Positions 10,440 through 20,930 of a stretch of DNA of 64,000 nucleotides are shown in pieces. Made by a program: the position numbers and the translations under genes. Source of the DNA: Mesostigma viride (taxonomy: Eukaryota > Streptophyta > Mesostigmatophyceae > Mesostigmatales > Mesostigmataceae); the NCBI GenBank assembly GCA_009746045.1, contig RPFO01000026.1, forward strand, positions 2,723,065 through 2,787,064, written 5' to 3'. The notes below the pieces were generated by a model. It ran no database searches, was not told the origin of the DNA, and worked only from the letters and a program-made list of their open reading frames with translations. The first letter of the stretch is position 1. Each line of letters opens with the position of its first letter.

Positions 10440-11082
10440 GCAGATGCACTGTGTCTGCGCCGTTTACTGATCTCACCTTTCATTCATGCTGCTATGGATG
10501 AGCTGTGTTTGCCACACATTCTGCATTTGCCGCAAGTGCAGGTTGCGATGCATGCCGCTCGTGGTGCGCAACACTTTCGGCACTCCCATTGCCGCCTGGC
10601 ATTACTCTCCCATGCACCTTGGGACAAATGGTTTTCATGGCAACGGGAAGGTCAGCCGCGGTACAACGCCCACCAAGCTGGCCACCATCTTGGCAGGGCC
10701 CTGCCCCTGCCAACAACAACGGTATTTCAAGTACCTTGATCCCACCTCACAGCACTTCATGACCGCTGACCTCAGCATCCTACCGATCGAGCCACACGCT
10801 TGTAGACCTTTTTGCCAAAGGCACCAAGTTTCGGCCGTGGGTCCAGCGCACGTGTGCCAAAGAGGTGAATGCAATGCTCTCAACATCACTGCGCAAATTC
10901 TGCGATGCCATGTGCACGGACCTACAGCTTGCTCCCCTTGCCATGGAACCGTGGTTTCGCGCCGTCGATCATTCACGAATGCAATGCACGTCTCACCAGG
11001 CTTGATTACCGTCTCCGGCAGGTCCACCGCACCACCTGGCTCAACACCACAGATAAAGCACTTCTTGACCACTTCAAGCAGG
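10440..11082 (+). pseudogene. Penelope-like element RT, N-terminal half (frameshifted)
   Basis: Reading across two frames gives CPCQQQRYFKYLDPTSQHFM, TADLSIL, LVDLFAKGTKFRPW and, at the end, RQVHRTTWLNTTDKALLDHF. These match the order of conserved blocks before the RT fingers of Penelope-like RTs (a short Cys pair, H-x-x-T-G-D-L-x-I, then L..L..KGPKFR). The part is broken by frameshifts and then by B2: the last codons KQD-S run into the ACTCT target site. Removing B2 and one ACTCT joins this part in frame to IITYVDKSANNFAF at 18448. Family placement is firm, clade is not. Confidence 0.65.
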
Positions 11083-11087
11083 ACTCT
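11083..11087. repeat. B2 target-site duplication, left copy
   Basis: ACTCT directly before the B2 LTR; the second copy is 18443-18447. The host is the Penelope-like RT frame, which is restored when one copy is kept. Confidence 0.85.
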
Positions 11088-11719
11088 AGTTAATATTGCC
11101 TGGCAAGCAATATTATTCTACTAAGCTACTTGGCTTGTAGAGATTCTACTTCCGGTTAATACAATCCAGAAACGGGTTCATTCTGATGAGTATTGCTCGA
11201 GATATGAGCAAGATACTGTTCTACTACATTCTACTTGGATTCGGTGATTCTACGGTGGTTCTTCAAGTGACGCGTGGCATACGACGTCTTGTCACAGTGT
11301 ACGATAGGACATTTAGTCTCCGACACTGCGGTCTATTCAATGCTATTGATTAGACGTAACAAATAGTGACAGGACTTGTGCGACAGGACACTGACTGATG
11401 TGACTATTTATGGATAACGAGTCGAGATCTGCTGGTCCAGAGTGAAGGACAGCAATATTGTGAGATGATCTGTCCTATCAGTCATCTGGATGTGACTGCG
11501 TCACAATTAGTATATAACGAGCAGGACGCTGCCACTTGGTAGCACCACTTTCCCTGCACCTGTGTCCTCGCACCTTCGGCGACGGTTCTCACGTGCCTCG
11601 TGCGTTCTGTGCTGGTAGCCATAACCAGCAACGTAAACCTATTGATTAATATAACTACTTCCTCTGTAGATATTAATCAGTGCAGGCTGAACCACAGTTC
11701 AGCCACAGTTTCGTTAACT
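11088..11719 (+). repeat. B2 5' LTR
   Basis: 632 bp, ends AGTTAA...TTAACT (a 6-bp perfect inverted repeat). A TATATAA box at about 11512-11518 is a plausible core promoter. The LTR is followed directly by CGAATTACAATCGAG, which does not look like a standard TGG-type tRNA primer site. Confidence 0.88.
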
Positions 11720-13593
11720 CGAATTACAATCGAGTTCGTAATCTACTGATTACGGCATTGATTTCTGGTGTCGTCAAAATTTACGGTGTTGTTCCATAAT
11801 ATGGGAAGCACGCGTGAATTTCGTGAACCATCTCTGGAGGCGCGATGGATCCTTCGTCAAGCCTCAATTTCAACGTCAGCGGAGCAGTGGTCGAATTTGT
11901 TATCTCGAAGGTCGTCGGCAAGCATCTACGTACGAATCGGCCTGCAGCAGGATGCGCCATACATGAACGTTAAGTTGCGCGTGCAGTGGATTTCAGTTTT
12001 ATGATCTGAATTTTACGGGAATGTTGTAGCGGACTTTTGTATTCCGTTACTGGCCTGTTTTATGTGCACGGACTTCGCAATAAAAGCTTTGGATTTTATC
12101 GTTTCAGGGCCGGGATGTTGTGCTGCGAAACTGGGTTGTGGTTTCGTGAAAATATGTTGTAGTAATTACGTATGCTATACGAAAAACGTACTTACGAATA
12201 TGGAGTCGGTGGGACATGGTCCGGATTTGTTGCGCTTCTGCGAATGTAATACGAAGTTTGTTTCAATTCGTGCCAGAATTGCGCAATTAGTTCAATATTT
12301 TATGTAGGCTGCTGCATGTGCGCAGTTGTGATGGACGCATTAATAATATATATATATATATATAATTTCGTATGCAGCGGAGTTAAGTGTTGTCACTGCG
12401 ACAACATTGGCATTGCTAGCAGGGCATGTCGGATATTTGTCCTATATATGTCGATGATGATTATACCAACTTGTTTATGCGGTATAATTTTTCTTGTGCA
12501 GAACAAGCTCATGCTACTACTATTGCAAGGCATTATTAATGCTGCATGTTAATGACTTGTTTGCAAGGTCAATTTTGAAGGCGAAAGCGTGGCCGGGTCG
12601 GCAGCGAAGTCGCAGCAAGCGAACTGAATCGCTGAAGACAAATGAAGCGCTGATTGCGAGCGGCTGCGAGTGCTGAAGTGATCGGGCAACAGCGAATGTC
12701 GCCAGCGATCTGGAAAGAGCACGAGTATCGCTGTCAAGAGCGGGAGAGAGCACAAATGTCGCAAGCGGCTGTCAGAATTTGTCGCCATCGACAATGAAGG
12801 TCTTCAATGCAGCTGCTGAGCGTGTTGGGAGCGAAGGCTTCACCAGTGAGCAGTCGCCCCGGGCGCGAGTGTCGCGAACGACTGAATGCTATACGCAACA
12901 ACAAGTGGAGTTACTGTTGATACCTTTGTTGCATGAAGTGCAGCCTGGCGTGAAGGCGCACTTGCAAGCAAGGTTGTGATTTATTTGATAATCACTTCAA
13001 CAGGGTAGGTGCCCAGTGGGAGCACCTGGATCTGCGGTCGACGCAGGGTAACATGTTATTTCTGCCATGCAAACAGGGTCATATTGCCCTCTTTGGCATT
13101 GGCAAGTGAACCGAGGTGGGTATATTAATTTAACCCAACCTGACGGATTCTGCCTTCCCTGGGCTTGCTAGGGTCCACCAGGGAGGGGGCTAAGAGTGAC
13201 CCCCCCATTACTCTGGATGAATTTGATTTGCTCCCTGCACTGAGAGTCAGGTTGAGGGTGCATCCATGGAGGAAGAACACAATGGGGTAGTGACTGGGTC
13301 TTCCCACGTCACCGTGGTGAAAGCAGTTACCACAAGGCAACAACGTTCCCACATGGCTCTTGGAGGTAGTTTACGTACTCCTTCAATGTTGGAGCGTGGA
13401 AGTCCTGCCTTAGGGCAGGAGGCTCCTTTAGAGGAGGAGGATGAGGCTGATGGCCTGAATGATGCAATGGGGAGCATGGTTGTAAGTGATAGTGCTGATC
13501 AAAGCACATCACCTAAGCAGTAAAGCAGGTTGCTGAGGCTTGTTCCTGTAGGCTGGTTGCTCCAAGCCTAAGAAGTCTCATGTCAGACAACCT
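11720..13593 (+). other. B2 5' interior lacking recognisable gag
   Basis: This stretch holds only short frames (under 90 codons) with no gag, zinc-knuckle or integrase HHCC motif. Features seen: an AT dinucleotide run at about 12346-12363, a 12570-12860 stretch with many GCGA-type repeats, and an acidic 85-codon ORF at 13266-13523 (EEEDEAD) of unknown role directly upstream of the integrase. In full-length relatives this space would hold gag, so it is probably a deletion derivative. Confidence 0.5.
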
Positions 13594-14628
13594 GTGTTGC
13601 AGCCTGGATATGTACAATGTGATATCCAAGAAATCAGGAAACTGATTTTGTTGGTTGGTGTTGACAGATACACCAAGTACAAGGTGCTGGAGCTGTTGCA
13701 AGACAAATCTAAGCCATGTTTGGTGGCTGGGCTCCAGGCTATCAGATCCAGAATGAAACCAGTGATCCAGCTGCAGTGTGATTTAGAATTTGAGTGCTGC
13801 ATGGGGCATGAAGACCTCCCTGAGTTATTTGTTGTACACAGGGAGTCCCATGGCAGTCAAGGCGTGGTGGAGAGGACAATCAGAGAACTCAAGACTATTC
13901 TGCTGACGGAGAAGAAGATTCCAAGATTGGTTCCAGCTATTATCAAGACGGCCTGGTTAAGGTCAGTTGAGGACAGATTGAATGTCAGGGCATCCATGTA
14001 TGTTGGAGAGGTCCCTGTGACTCCATTATCATTGCATCTTCGGGAGCTCCCTACTGAGGTTGAGCAAGCCTGGAAAGATAGCCTTATGTTCAAGTTTGCC
14101 AAGTTGAGGCAGAAAGACAAGGGCTGGAGTGTTCTGAAACCTGTTGTTGGCCAGAGGGTAATTGTGTGGAAAGAGCCCAAGCTTGCAGGCAAGCGTGGTA
14201 GCTGGCACCCTGGAGTAGTGACCAGGGTGGAACTAGCTGGGCACAAGTGCTGGGTGAAGATGGAGGATCCTCCCCAGAATGTGCACCGTCTGTCGTGGTC
14301 ATATGTACGTCTAAGGGGTGCTGAAGCAGAGGCAGTAGCTCCTGATGTGACAACCTTGCCAGTTGGTCACGACGTCATCCCTGATCATCACGTTCAAGCT
14401 GGAAGTAATCCCCGGGTAAGTCCTGGCCAGACCCCTGGATCGGTTAACTCTCCATCCTTAGGACAGGCAGATGTGGTCCCCTCTAGCCTCACTAAGCATA
14501 GAGGTGTGGGCCTGAAAGATGTGGTGCTGGCTATGCAAAAAGCCAAGCAAGGACCTCGGGTGTCCAAGCTCAGCCAGTTGGTTGGAGGAGTCCGAGGATG
14601 CTGTCCTAGAGGTAGATACCAATGCTGA
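13594..14628 (+). pseudogene. B2 integrase (core and C-terminal domain)
   Basis: Integrase of copia-like pol. The core has CDIQEI (first Asp), LQCDLEFECC (second Asp) and SHGSQGVVERTIRELK (Glu); exactly 29 residues separate the second Asp and the Glu, against 35 in canonical retroviral and copia integrases. The C-terminal part (GQRVIVWKEPKLAGKRGSWH, then GVV and a stretch ending RLSWSYVRLRG) fits the small barrel found after the core. The HHCC zinc domain is absent in this copy. The frame shifts near 14590 into the frame of the protease ORF, so integrase and protease no longer form one chain here. Confidence 0.75.
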
Positions 14629-16597
14629 GGTTTCTGTTATGGGATCTCAACATACAGGTCAACGGCAGGTGCTTTCGCCTAGTTGTGCTTGGGTGTCTGA
14701 CTTTAGTGGCAGGACACACATTATTATGGTATTGGGAGAGGTGCTGGTACCCTTCATGGGTGAGAATGTCACATTTCTTGTGCTTGAAGATTATGATGGC
14801 CCTATCATCTTGGGTCAAAATTTTCTGAGCTCTCCTAGAATTGTTGTGGCATCTGATAAGCTGAGAAAGTTTGGCTGGGGTAGCATACCCTTGGTCAATT
14901 TTAAAACCTCCCTTGCCAGTGTATTTAATTCTGTGAAAGCGATCAAGAATGTGCAGTGGCCTGAGGATCAGATTCCTGTGGCTTCCAGTCTTGTGATGCC
15001 AGCTGCTCTTCATCCTAGCAGTATTGGTATTACTAAGAGATCACTGGCTGCTCATTCTCCTCTTAGCTATGATCAGCTTGTCCAGGAAATGAGTTCTCCT
15101 CTGATGTTTGAGGCCTGGAGGCTAGCATTTGCCAAGGCCCTAGAGGAGTGGTTGCAGTTTGACTGCTGTCAGCCTGTGAATGAAGTTCCTCCATACAGTA
15201 CACGGTTGAAGCTCAGATTCGTCATCAAGCGGAAGGAGGTGGAGGGGGTGTCTGTTCCCCATGTGCGTCCAGTTCTTAATGAATACCGTGGTACTGGGGA
15301 TCTTCTGGGCGAGGAGTTGTATACACCTGGGATGCTACATGATACATGGCGTATTTTATTGTGCCTGTATGTCGGTATGCTGAACCAGGGTGCTGATATG
15401 TCTTCAGTTCTGCTAGATTTCAAGAGAGCATTTCTGAAGGGTGATCCCAGTGTGGCTCAGCAGGTGTGGCATTGTGAAACTCCATTTCATGTGCCAGTTC
15501 CTGTAGCCTGGCAGGCAGAGCTCCAGTCTAGCTACCTGCTGATTCTGAAGGGTCTAGAAGGTCTCAGGTCCAGTCCCATCATTTGGAGGCTCACCTTGGA
15601 AGACTTCTTGACTAAGCACTGTGGGTTGAAGGTGTCATCTGTGGACCCATGTTTATTGCTGGGTAGGTGGCATGATTTACCTGTGTATGCTAGCCTGCAT
15701 GGTGATGACTTGCACTTGATTGCTCCCACTAAGTGGTTGAGTCAGTTTGTGCCCATCATTAATGATGCATTTCCTTTGGGAAAAGAATTGTGGCAGAAGC
15801 CTGGAGAGGCTGTCACGTTCTGTGGAATGCAGGCTACATTGGTTCAGGAGGGGAGTCAGTGGCTGATTAAGCTGCAGGCGGGCAATGACTACAAGAGTAC
15901 CATTCTTCAATCTGTTCCAGAGGTCATGACGTCATCCATTGCACCTGAGCTGAAAGGCAAGTTGGCCTGGTATGGCAGCATTTGTGGGCCTGACATGATG
16001 GTCCATAGCAGATCCCCTGATGATGTGCTAATTCTGGAGGAGCCTTCCCAGATTATTGCACATGTTAACAAGTCTCCTGGTATTACTTTAGCTGGGATTG
16101 ATTTGTCTTTGCCATTTTCCTTGGATATCTATGTTGATAGCTCCATGGATAGCAGGCAAGTTTCTAAGGTCAGAGGCAGGTCAGCTGGCTTGTTTGTGCT
16201 TCAGCAACATAGGCCTAGTCTTGTGGCCTGGTACAGTCGTCTTCAAAGAAGGGTTGCTGTGAGTTCAGATGTCTCTGAGTGCAGAGCCATTTGTGAAGGG
16301 ATTCAGTCCAGTTTGTACATCAAGGAGCTGTTGCTAGCTATGGCTTCAGTGACTCCTCATACTCTTCAACTGGAGACCTTGATCCTTTCAGATAACATGG
16401 GCATGGTCCAGTTTGTGCACAAGCAGTTGGCCAGAAGCAGAGATCTGGATTATCTCCTGTTGAAGGAGTTGGCAGGTCTGGTGGATATTCAACATCTTCC
16501 AGGTTCTGAGAATCCTGCTGATGCCTTGACCAAGTTGCCTCACAAGTCTGCTGAGCAATATAAGCTTCTTTACAAGCTGATGAGCTCCTCTGTGTGA
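14519..16597 (+). CDS. B2 protease-like, RT and RNase H polyprotein
   Basis: A 692-codon open frame. Protease-like: LEVDTNAEVSVM (Asp codon 14615-14617, Asn replacing the Gly of DTG) and GPIILGQNFL. RT: KLRFVIKRKEVEG, HVRPVLNEYRGTG, YTPGMLHDTW, LLDFKRAFLKGD, then YASLHGDDLHL (HGDD 15698-15709 instead of YVDD). RNase H: YVDSSMDSR, SECRAICEG, LILSDNMGM, NPADALTKL, which supply the Asp-Glu-Asp-Asp set. The ORF stays open over 2 kb, the best preserved subfamily B pol here. True translation probably began upstream in integrase; the ATG at 14519 lies in the frame overlap. Confidence 0.85.
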   Translation: MWCWLCKKPSKDLGCPSSASWLEESEDAVLEVDTNAEVSVMGSQHTGQRQVLSPSCAWVSDFSGRTHIIMVLGEVLVPFMGENVTFLVLEDYDGPIILGQNFLSSPRIVVASDKLRKFGWGSIPLVNFKTSLASVFNSVKAIKNVQWPEDQIPVASSLVMPAALHPSSIGITKRSLAAHSPLSYDQLVQEMSSPLMFEAWRLAFAKALEEWLQFDCCQPVNEVPPYSTRLKLRFVIKRKEVEGVSVPHVRPVLNEYRGTGDLLGEELYTPGMLHDTWRILLCLYVGMLNQGADMSSVLLDFKRAFLKGDPSVAQQVWHCETPFHVPVPVAWQAELQSSYLLILKGLEGLRSSPIIWRLTLEDFLTKHCGLKVSSVDPCLLLGRWHDLPVYASLHGDDLHLIAPTKWLSQFVPIINDAFPLGKELWQKPGEAVTFCGMQATLVQEGSQWLIKLQAGNDYKSTILQSVPEVMTSSIAPELKGKLAWYGSICGPDMMVHSRSPDDVLILEEPSQIIAHVNKSPGITLAGIDLSLPFSLDIYVDSSMDSRQVSKVRGRSAGLFVLQQHRPSLVAWYSRLQRRVAVSSDVSECRAICEGIQSSLYIKELLLAMASVTPHTLQLETLILSDNMGMVQFVHKQLARSRDLDYLLLKELAGLVDIQHLPGSENPADALTKLPHKSAEQYKLLYKLMSSSV

Positions 16598-17371
16598 GTT
16601 GAGCAATTCCAGTTGGAGCTTTGAGTTTGGTGACTGTTGGGTGAGAAGAGCTAACATAGAGCTGGGCTCTGTTATGCTGAGAGCTGTGATGCTCTGAGGG
16701 CAGTAATGCTCTGTGTACATATGTGTATAATACTGTATTCTATGTAATGCTCAGTCATGGAGCATGATGTTGGTTGGGGGTTTGTCCTCAGTTTGAGGTT
16801 TGTCTCAACCAAAGGGATTTTATAGGGCAGGGTTCGATTCCCTGGGGCTGCTTAGGCGGATTTTCCCGGATTGGCTACCCATCAACCTTGCTGGTGAGGT
16901 GGCGACAGGTCCCCCTAGTTTTGTCCCAGACAGAGGAAGGTAGTTTGTCATGTGCTTAATATATTTTGTGATGTGCTATTTCTCAGTCCATGGTGGGCGC
17001 CAGTTCTGATAACTATCAATGTCTACCTGATAAGGTCTTGTGGGTAACTTGTGGGGTTCCAATCAGGAGCCATTATGGTGATGATTCCATTTTGGTCATT
17101 ATTCTGGTTAGCCACAAGCTGCTACTCCAAACACTTGGCTTTCTACTTCCAGTGGATAGGGAATTCATTGTAATTCGTCATGGCTGAGATGTGTTGTGAT
17201 CTGGTGCTTGATTAATCCCGAGCAGAGACTACAGAGAGCTGGGAGGGATGTCAAGTGCTATGCATGTTGTTTCTATATATGTGTTGCCAAGCCTAACAGC
17301 TCTAAAAGAAAGAAAGGGCTGGAGTTAATATGGCTGTTACGTCCAAGCTCTAAAAGAGAAGAAAGGGCTGG
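16598..17371 (+). other. B2 3' noncoding region and duplicated purine tract
   Basis: Noncoding stretch between the RNase H stop and the 3' LTR. It contains the T-arm-like hairpin at 16828-16844, a GGGCGCC...TGATAACT block (about 16989-17014) shared with B1, and a tandem duplication of polypurine tract plus LTR start: ctctaaaagaaagaaaggg ctggAGTTAATAT at about 17301-17330 and again at about 17349-17380. Only the second copy continues into the LTR. Confidence 0.65.
16828..16844 (+). other. tRNA T-arm-like hairpin in B2 3' noncoding region
   Basis: CAGGG, loop TTCGATT, CCCTG: a perfect 5-bp stem with the T-arm loop. Compared with B1 (TGGGG/CCCCA) two stem pairs differ and both remain paired, which is covariation in a sample of two. 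Confidence 0.6.
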
Positions 17372-18442
17372 AGTTAATATTGCCTGGCAAGCAATATTAT
17401 TCTACTAAGCTACTTGGCTTGTAGAGATTCTACTTCCGGTTACTACAATCCAGAAACGGGTTCATTCTGATGAGTATTGCTCGAGATATGAGCAAGATAC
17501 TGTTCTACTACATTCTACTTGGATTCGGTGATTCTACGGTGGTTCTTCAAGTGACGCGTGGCATACGACGTCTTGTCACAGTGTACGATAGGACATTTAG
17601 TCTCCGACACTGCGGTCTATTCAATGCTATTGATTAGACGTAACAAATAGTGACAGGACTTGTGCGACAGGACACTGATGTGACTATTTATGGATAACGA
17701 GTCGAGATCTGCTGGTCCAGAGTGAAGGACAGCAATATTGTGAGATGATCTGTCCTATCAGTCATCTGGATGTGACTGCGTCACAATTAGTATCTACACA
17801 ATTAGTATCGATCAGCCAATTTTACCCCGACTAGGTTGTCGCCGGTTCTCAAATTGTCAAATTGTCAAAATTGTCACTTCATTCACGCCGGCGGACTACC
17901 TGCGGACTGCTTGACGCGGAGTCGCCGGGCTTCAAATTCTGTAACTTACCAAACTCGCCGCGAGGTGCCGCCGCGCTTTTTTGTACTTATTTTGGTACAT
18001 GGCTTGCGTTGGGTTCATCGACGAGCATCGACGGTGCCATCCGACGGCGGAGAATAAGTTCGCCACAGCACAACGCAATGGCTCTTTTCCATGTACAACG
18101 TGAGATGCAAAGTCCGCAACGCTGACCGGAAATTCCGTCCAACACCATCGTACAGTACTACCAGTCAACCTCAGCCCCCGCCCTCAGAGAATTTGAGAAT
18201 TGAGAATTCTGGAGCCAATTTTACCCCGACTAGTATATAACGAGCAGGACGCTGCCACTTGGTAGCACCACTTTCCCTGCACCTGTGTCCTCGCACCTTC
18301 GGCGACGGTTCTCACGTGCCTCGTGCGTTCTGTGCTGGTAGCCATAACCAGCAACGTAAACCTATTGATTAATATAACTACTTCCTCTGTAGATACTAAT
18401 CAGTGCAGGCTGAACCACAGTTCAGCCACAGTTTCGTTAACT
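17372..18442 (+). repeat. B2 3' LTR, carrying a 443-bp insertion
   Basis: Matches the 5' LTR end to end except for 17791-18233. Without the insert it is 628 bp, 4 bp shorter than the 5' LTR because of one small indel near 17670. It ends TTAACT and is followed by the ACTCT duplication. Confidence 0.88.
17791..18233. mobile_element. 443-bp insertion inside B2 3' LTR
   Basis: Absent from the 5' LTR, so it entered after B2 did. A 21-bp direct repeat (17814-17834 and 18213-18233, ending ACCCCGACTAG) lies near its left end and exactly at its right end. The host LTR reads attag/tatataacg, and a short TA or TAT duplication may flank the insert. There is no clear terminal inverted repeat and no coding potential I recognise. 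Type unknown. Confidence 0.6.
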
Positions 18443-19960
18443 ACTCTATCATCACGTATGTTGACAAGAGTGCCAACAACTTTGCTTTTATATGCAAGAC
18501 GCACTACCTTGCTACTTTGCAACACGAGTTGGCGTCCAGCCCTACCTATGTTCTTCAGCGTGCACAGTCCACCGCCAGCATCACTGCTGCTCATCGGGCT
18601 TTTCTGCACAGCCAAAACATTGTTGCTCGGGCATATTCCTTAAGCGGCAGCGACGCGCCACCACCACTACGTTCCCATATCTGTATCTCACACTTAAGCT
18701 GCACAAAACTCCTGTTGCTTTGCGCACCATTGCTGCGTCGCATTCAGCCCCACTGATGCCTCTCTCAAAACTCATCTGCCATGCTTTGAATGCTCTTCTC
18801 CCCGAAGCCAATGCATTATGGGTGGAGGTGCTGTCGAATGCCGGGTATGAATGCGCTGGTATAGTTGGATCGTCATAGACTCAGCCCAAGTACGCCTACG
18901 CCTTGCCGCCCTTAGCCGTTCTAAGACAGCAGCAGAGAAGCGTATACCTATGCCCATAGCCACCTAGCTGTGATTTCACCGTGGACTCTATATACCACAC
19001 TAGATTTGCACGATTTGAAAGCTCGTTGAGATAGCCTCCTTATACTCGTCTGTATGCACGTAGGCCTCACGGGCGCAACCACCTGCACGTGCGTGTTTCT
19101 CAGACCAAGCCCACAGCAACGTGGCTGAGTCTCATCAGGGATTGCGGCAGGTGCTATATCGTGCGGGATGCTTATAATTATACTATCACGAAGGCTGACC
19201 TTGTTCATTGGATCTCTTATCTTGCATGTTGATAACACCTTCATTTGTTTTGCGGGCAATGTATACCAACAAGCTATCGGCATCCCTATTATGGGCACTA
19301 ACTGTGCCGGGCTCCTTGCAAACCTCTATCTATACACTTATGAGCTTGCATTCATGGAGAATCTCATTGCCTCAAACGATGCTGTTCTCATCAGGCGTTT
19401 TATCCACACATGTCGATACATTGACGATGTCATTGCTTTCGACAACCCTGATTTCGCAACCCATTTGTATATCACCGCTGGTCTGCCTGGCATCTGACCC
19501 GCAAGCGTCGATCCCTCACATTAAAGCTCACGTCGGAGGATATATCCTTTTGAGTATACTCATTGCAATTACCTCGATCTTAACATTATGACCCATAACA
19601 AGAAAGGCTGGCGTACGGCTGTCTATGATAAGCGCAAGGATCCTAAATACCAGCGAATTCCTTTTATTCGTTACCCCGATATTCACAGTCTTTTTTCCCT
19701 TATGCACAGCAAAATATGGTGTTGTTCTTAGTCAGTTACATCGTTTTCCCCGTCTTTGTTCTTATCGTGTCGATTTCATCACGACTCTTGTTGAACTCTT
19801 GCATCGTTTGTCGGTCAAAGACTATGACCGAGACATTATGCTCCGTCAAGTCCGGTGTTTTTTGCAACGTCACCCACATCTGTTCGGTGCTGCCCCTTGG
19901 CACAAGCTCTACAAACAGGTCGTGGACCGGCTGGATCGCATAGTATCTCCGCACATCTGA
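18443..19960 (+). pseudogene. Penelope-like element RT, C-terminal half (frameshifted)
   Basis: Continues the element broken by B2. Blocks in order, over several frames: IITYVDKSANNFAFICKTHY; PYLYLTLKLHKTPVALRTIA (palm entry, K-L-H-K-x-P); YQQAIGIPIMGTNCAGLLAN (RQxxGIPMG block); CRYIDDVIAF with the YIDD catalytic box at about 19417-19428; then SVYDKR-like and DFITTLVELLHRLSVKDYDR in the thumb. This matches Penelope-like RTs. I could not find the GIY-YIG endonuclease that many such elements carry after RT. At least three frameshifts make it inactive. Confidence 0.75.
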
Positions 19961-20097
19961 ACCCTGTGATGCCAGATCTCCTTTGCGGCCGTTCCGAGCT
20001 TGGCACTGGATTCGGTGTCCACATCGTCGCGTCGCTGCAGCAACACGATGTTTTCTGGCATATACGCAGGCTTTTGGTTCCCGCCGCACATTTGAAA

Positions 20098-20534
20098 GTG
20101 CTGTCCTCCGGCTTTTTGCCTTTGCACCGTGTGCAGTTCTTGGACGTTTGGAATCATGGCATGGCTAACGTGATGACTGACTAGCTAGACCTTTTCCGGC
20201 AGTGGTTCTCCATTTGCGGGTATTTCCTCGTAAATGGTGGGAGAGCGATCGCAGCAATGGTGCTCACCACTAGACACTCCCGGCCAGTTAGGCTCGAAAC
20301 ACACGCCCTGATCAATCAAGCATGCTCAGTGTTTCCGGCCCCACCGTCTAGGTCATCTAGTCGCTCTACACGTAAGCCAGCCATAATTTCAATGCACAAG
20401 GATACACATTTCCATCACCATTCATCTTCATCATCCTGAACGACTCGACCAGTGACGCGGACAAGATAACGGCAGGCTCGAGCTACCATGGTCCGGATTC
20501 TCCCGATTTCTGGCCTGCGCTGGTTGTCTCCTTG
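20098..20534. repeat. Repeat X, copy 1
   Basis: The segment has clear relatives at 36065-36385 (same orientation, matching its first ~315 bp) and at 34840-35050 (opposite orientation, matching its last ~230 bp). It ends abruptly at 20534 where the A4 LTR begins. It has no coding potential that I recognise. The other two copies lie inside the CACTA element. Confidence 0.65.
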
Positions 20535-20930
20535 ATAAATACCACGTGGGCTATATGCAGATAGGACTGCTAGTCGAGTCACATACATTTCCCTAGATAG
20601 GTACTTTGGGTACTAGGGTACGTGACAGATGTCAGTACCCAGTATACGTAGTGTCCTGCCATTGGACGGTACTATAGAGTATCCTAGATAGGGAACTTAC
20701 TGCAGAGTGGATTGATCTGTGATCACACGATGCTGTGACTAGACTGCTACCTGTCATCGCGCGGCCTCGGGCCAACGGTCTGCACCCAACGGTCACTGGC
20801 GGTGCAGCCAGTGAGAGGAACCTTGATAAAGGGTAAACCTATTTTCTATAATGAGCAAGCAATTCATTGCCTGAACAATATTCAGTGCTCTCAAGCATTA
20901 TACTACGTCGCTCGTTTCTCTTTCCTAACT
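20535..20930 (+). repeat. A4 LTR, 5'-truncated
   Basis: 396 bp closely matching the last ~400 bp of the A3 3' LTR (58431-58916), including ATAAATACCACGTGGGC near its start and CTTTCCTAACT at its end. The first ~85 bp of the LTR are missing: the match starts exactly where repeat X stops. Confidence 0.8.

Larger units (their letters stand above)
11088..18442 (+). mobile_element. B2: copia-like LTR retrotransposon with complete ends, subfamily B
   Basis: The element is bounded by LTRs 11088-11719 and 17372-18442 and by the 5-bp duplication ACTCT. The LTRs start AGTTAA and end TTAACT, not TG...CA. The 3' LTR follows a purine tract (aaaagagaagaaagggctgg). The interior holds integrase core, protease-like domain, RT and RNase H in that order. 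No gag or integrase zinc domain was found between 11720 and 13593, so this copy looks internally deleted or replaced. LTRs differ by only two substitutions I noticed, one 4-bp indel and a 443-bp insertion in the 3' LTR, so the insertion is fairly young. Confidence 0.88.

Noticed and set aside
17791-18233. Helitron (TC...CTAG ends) for the B2 LTR insertion
   Set aside because: It ends CTAG before T, but the host sequence requires a 2-3 bp TA/TAT duplication, and no 3' hairpin was visible, so it is left unclassified.
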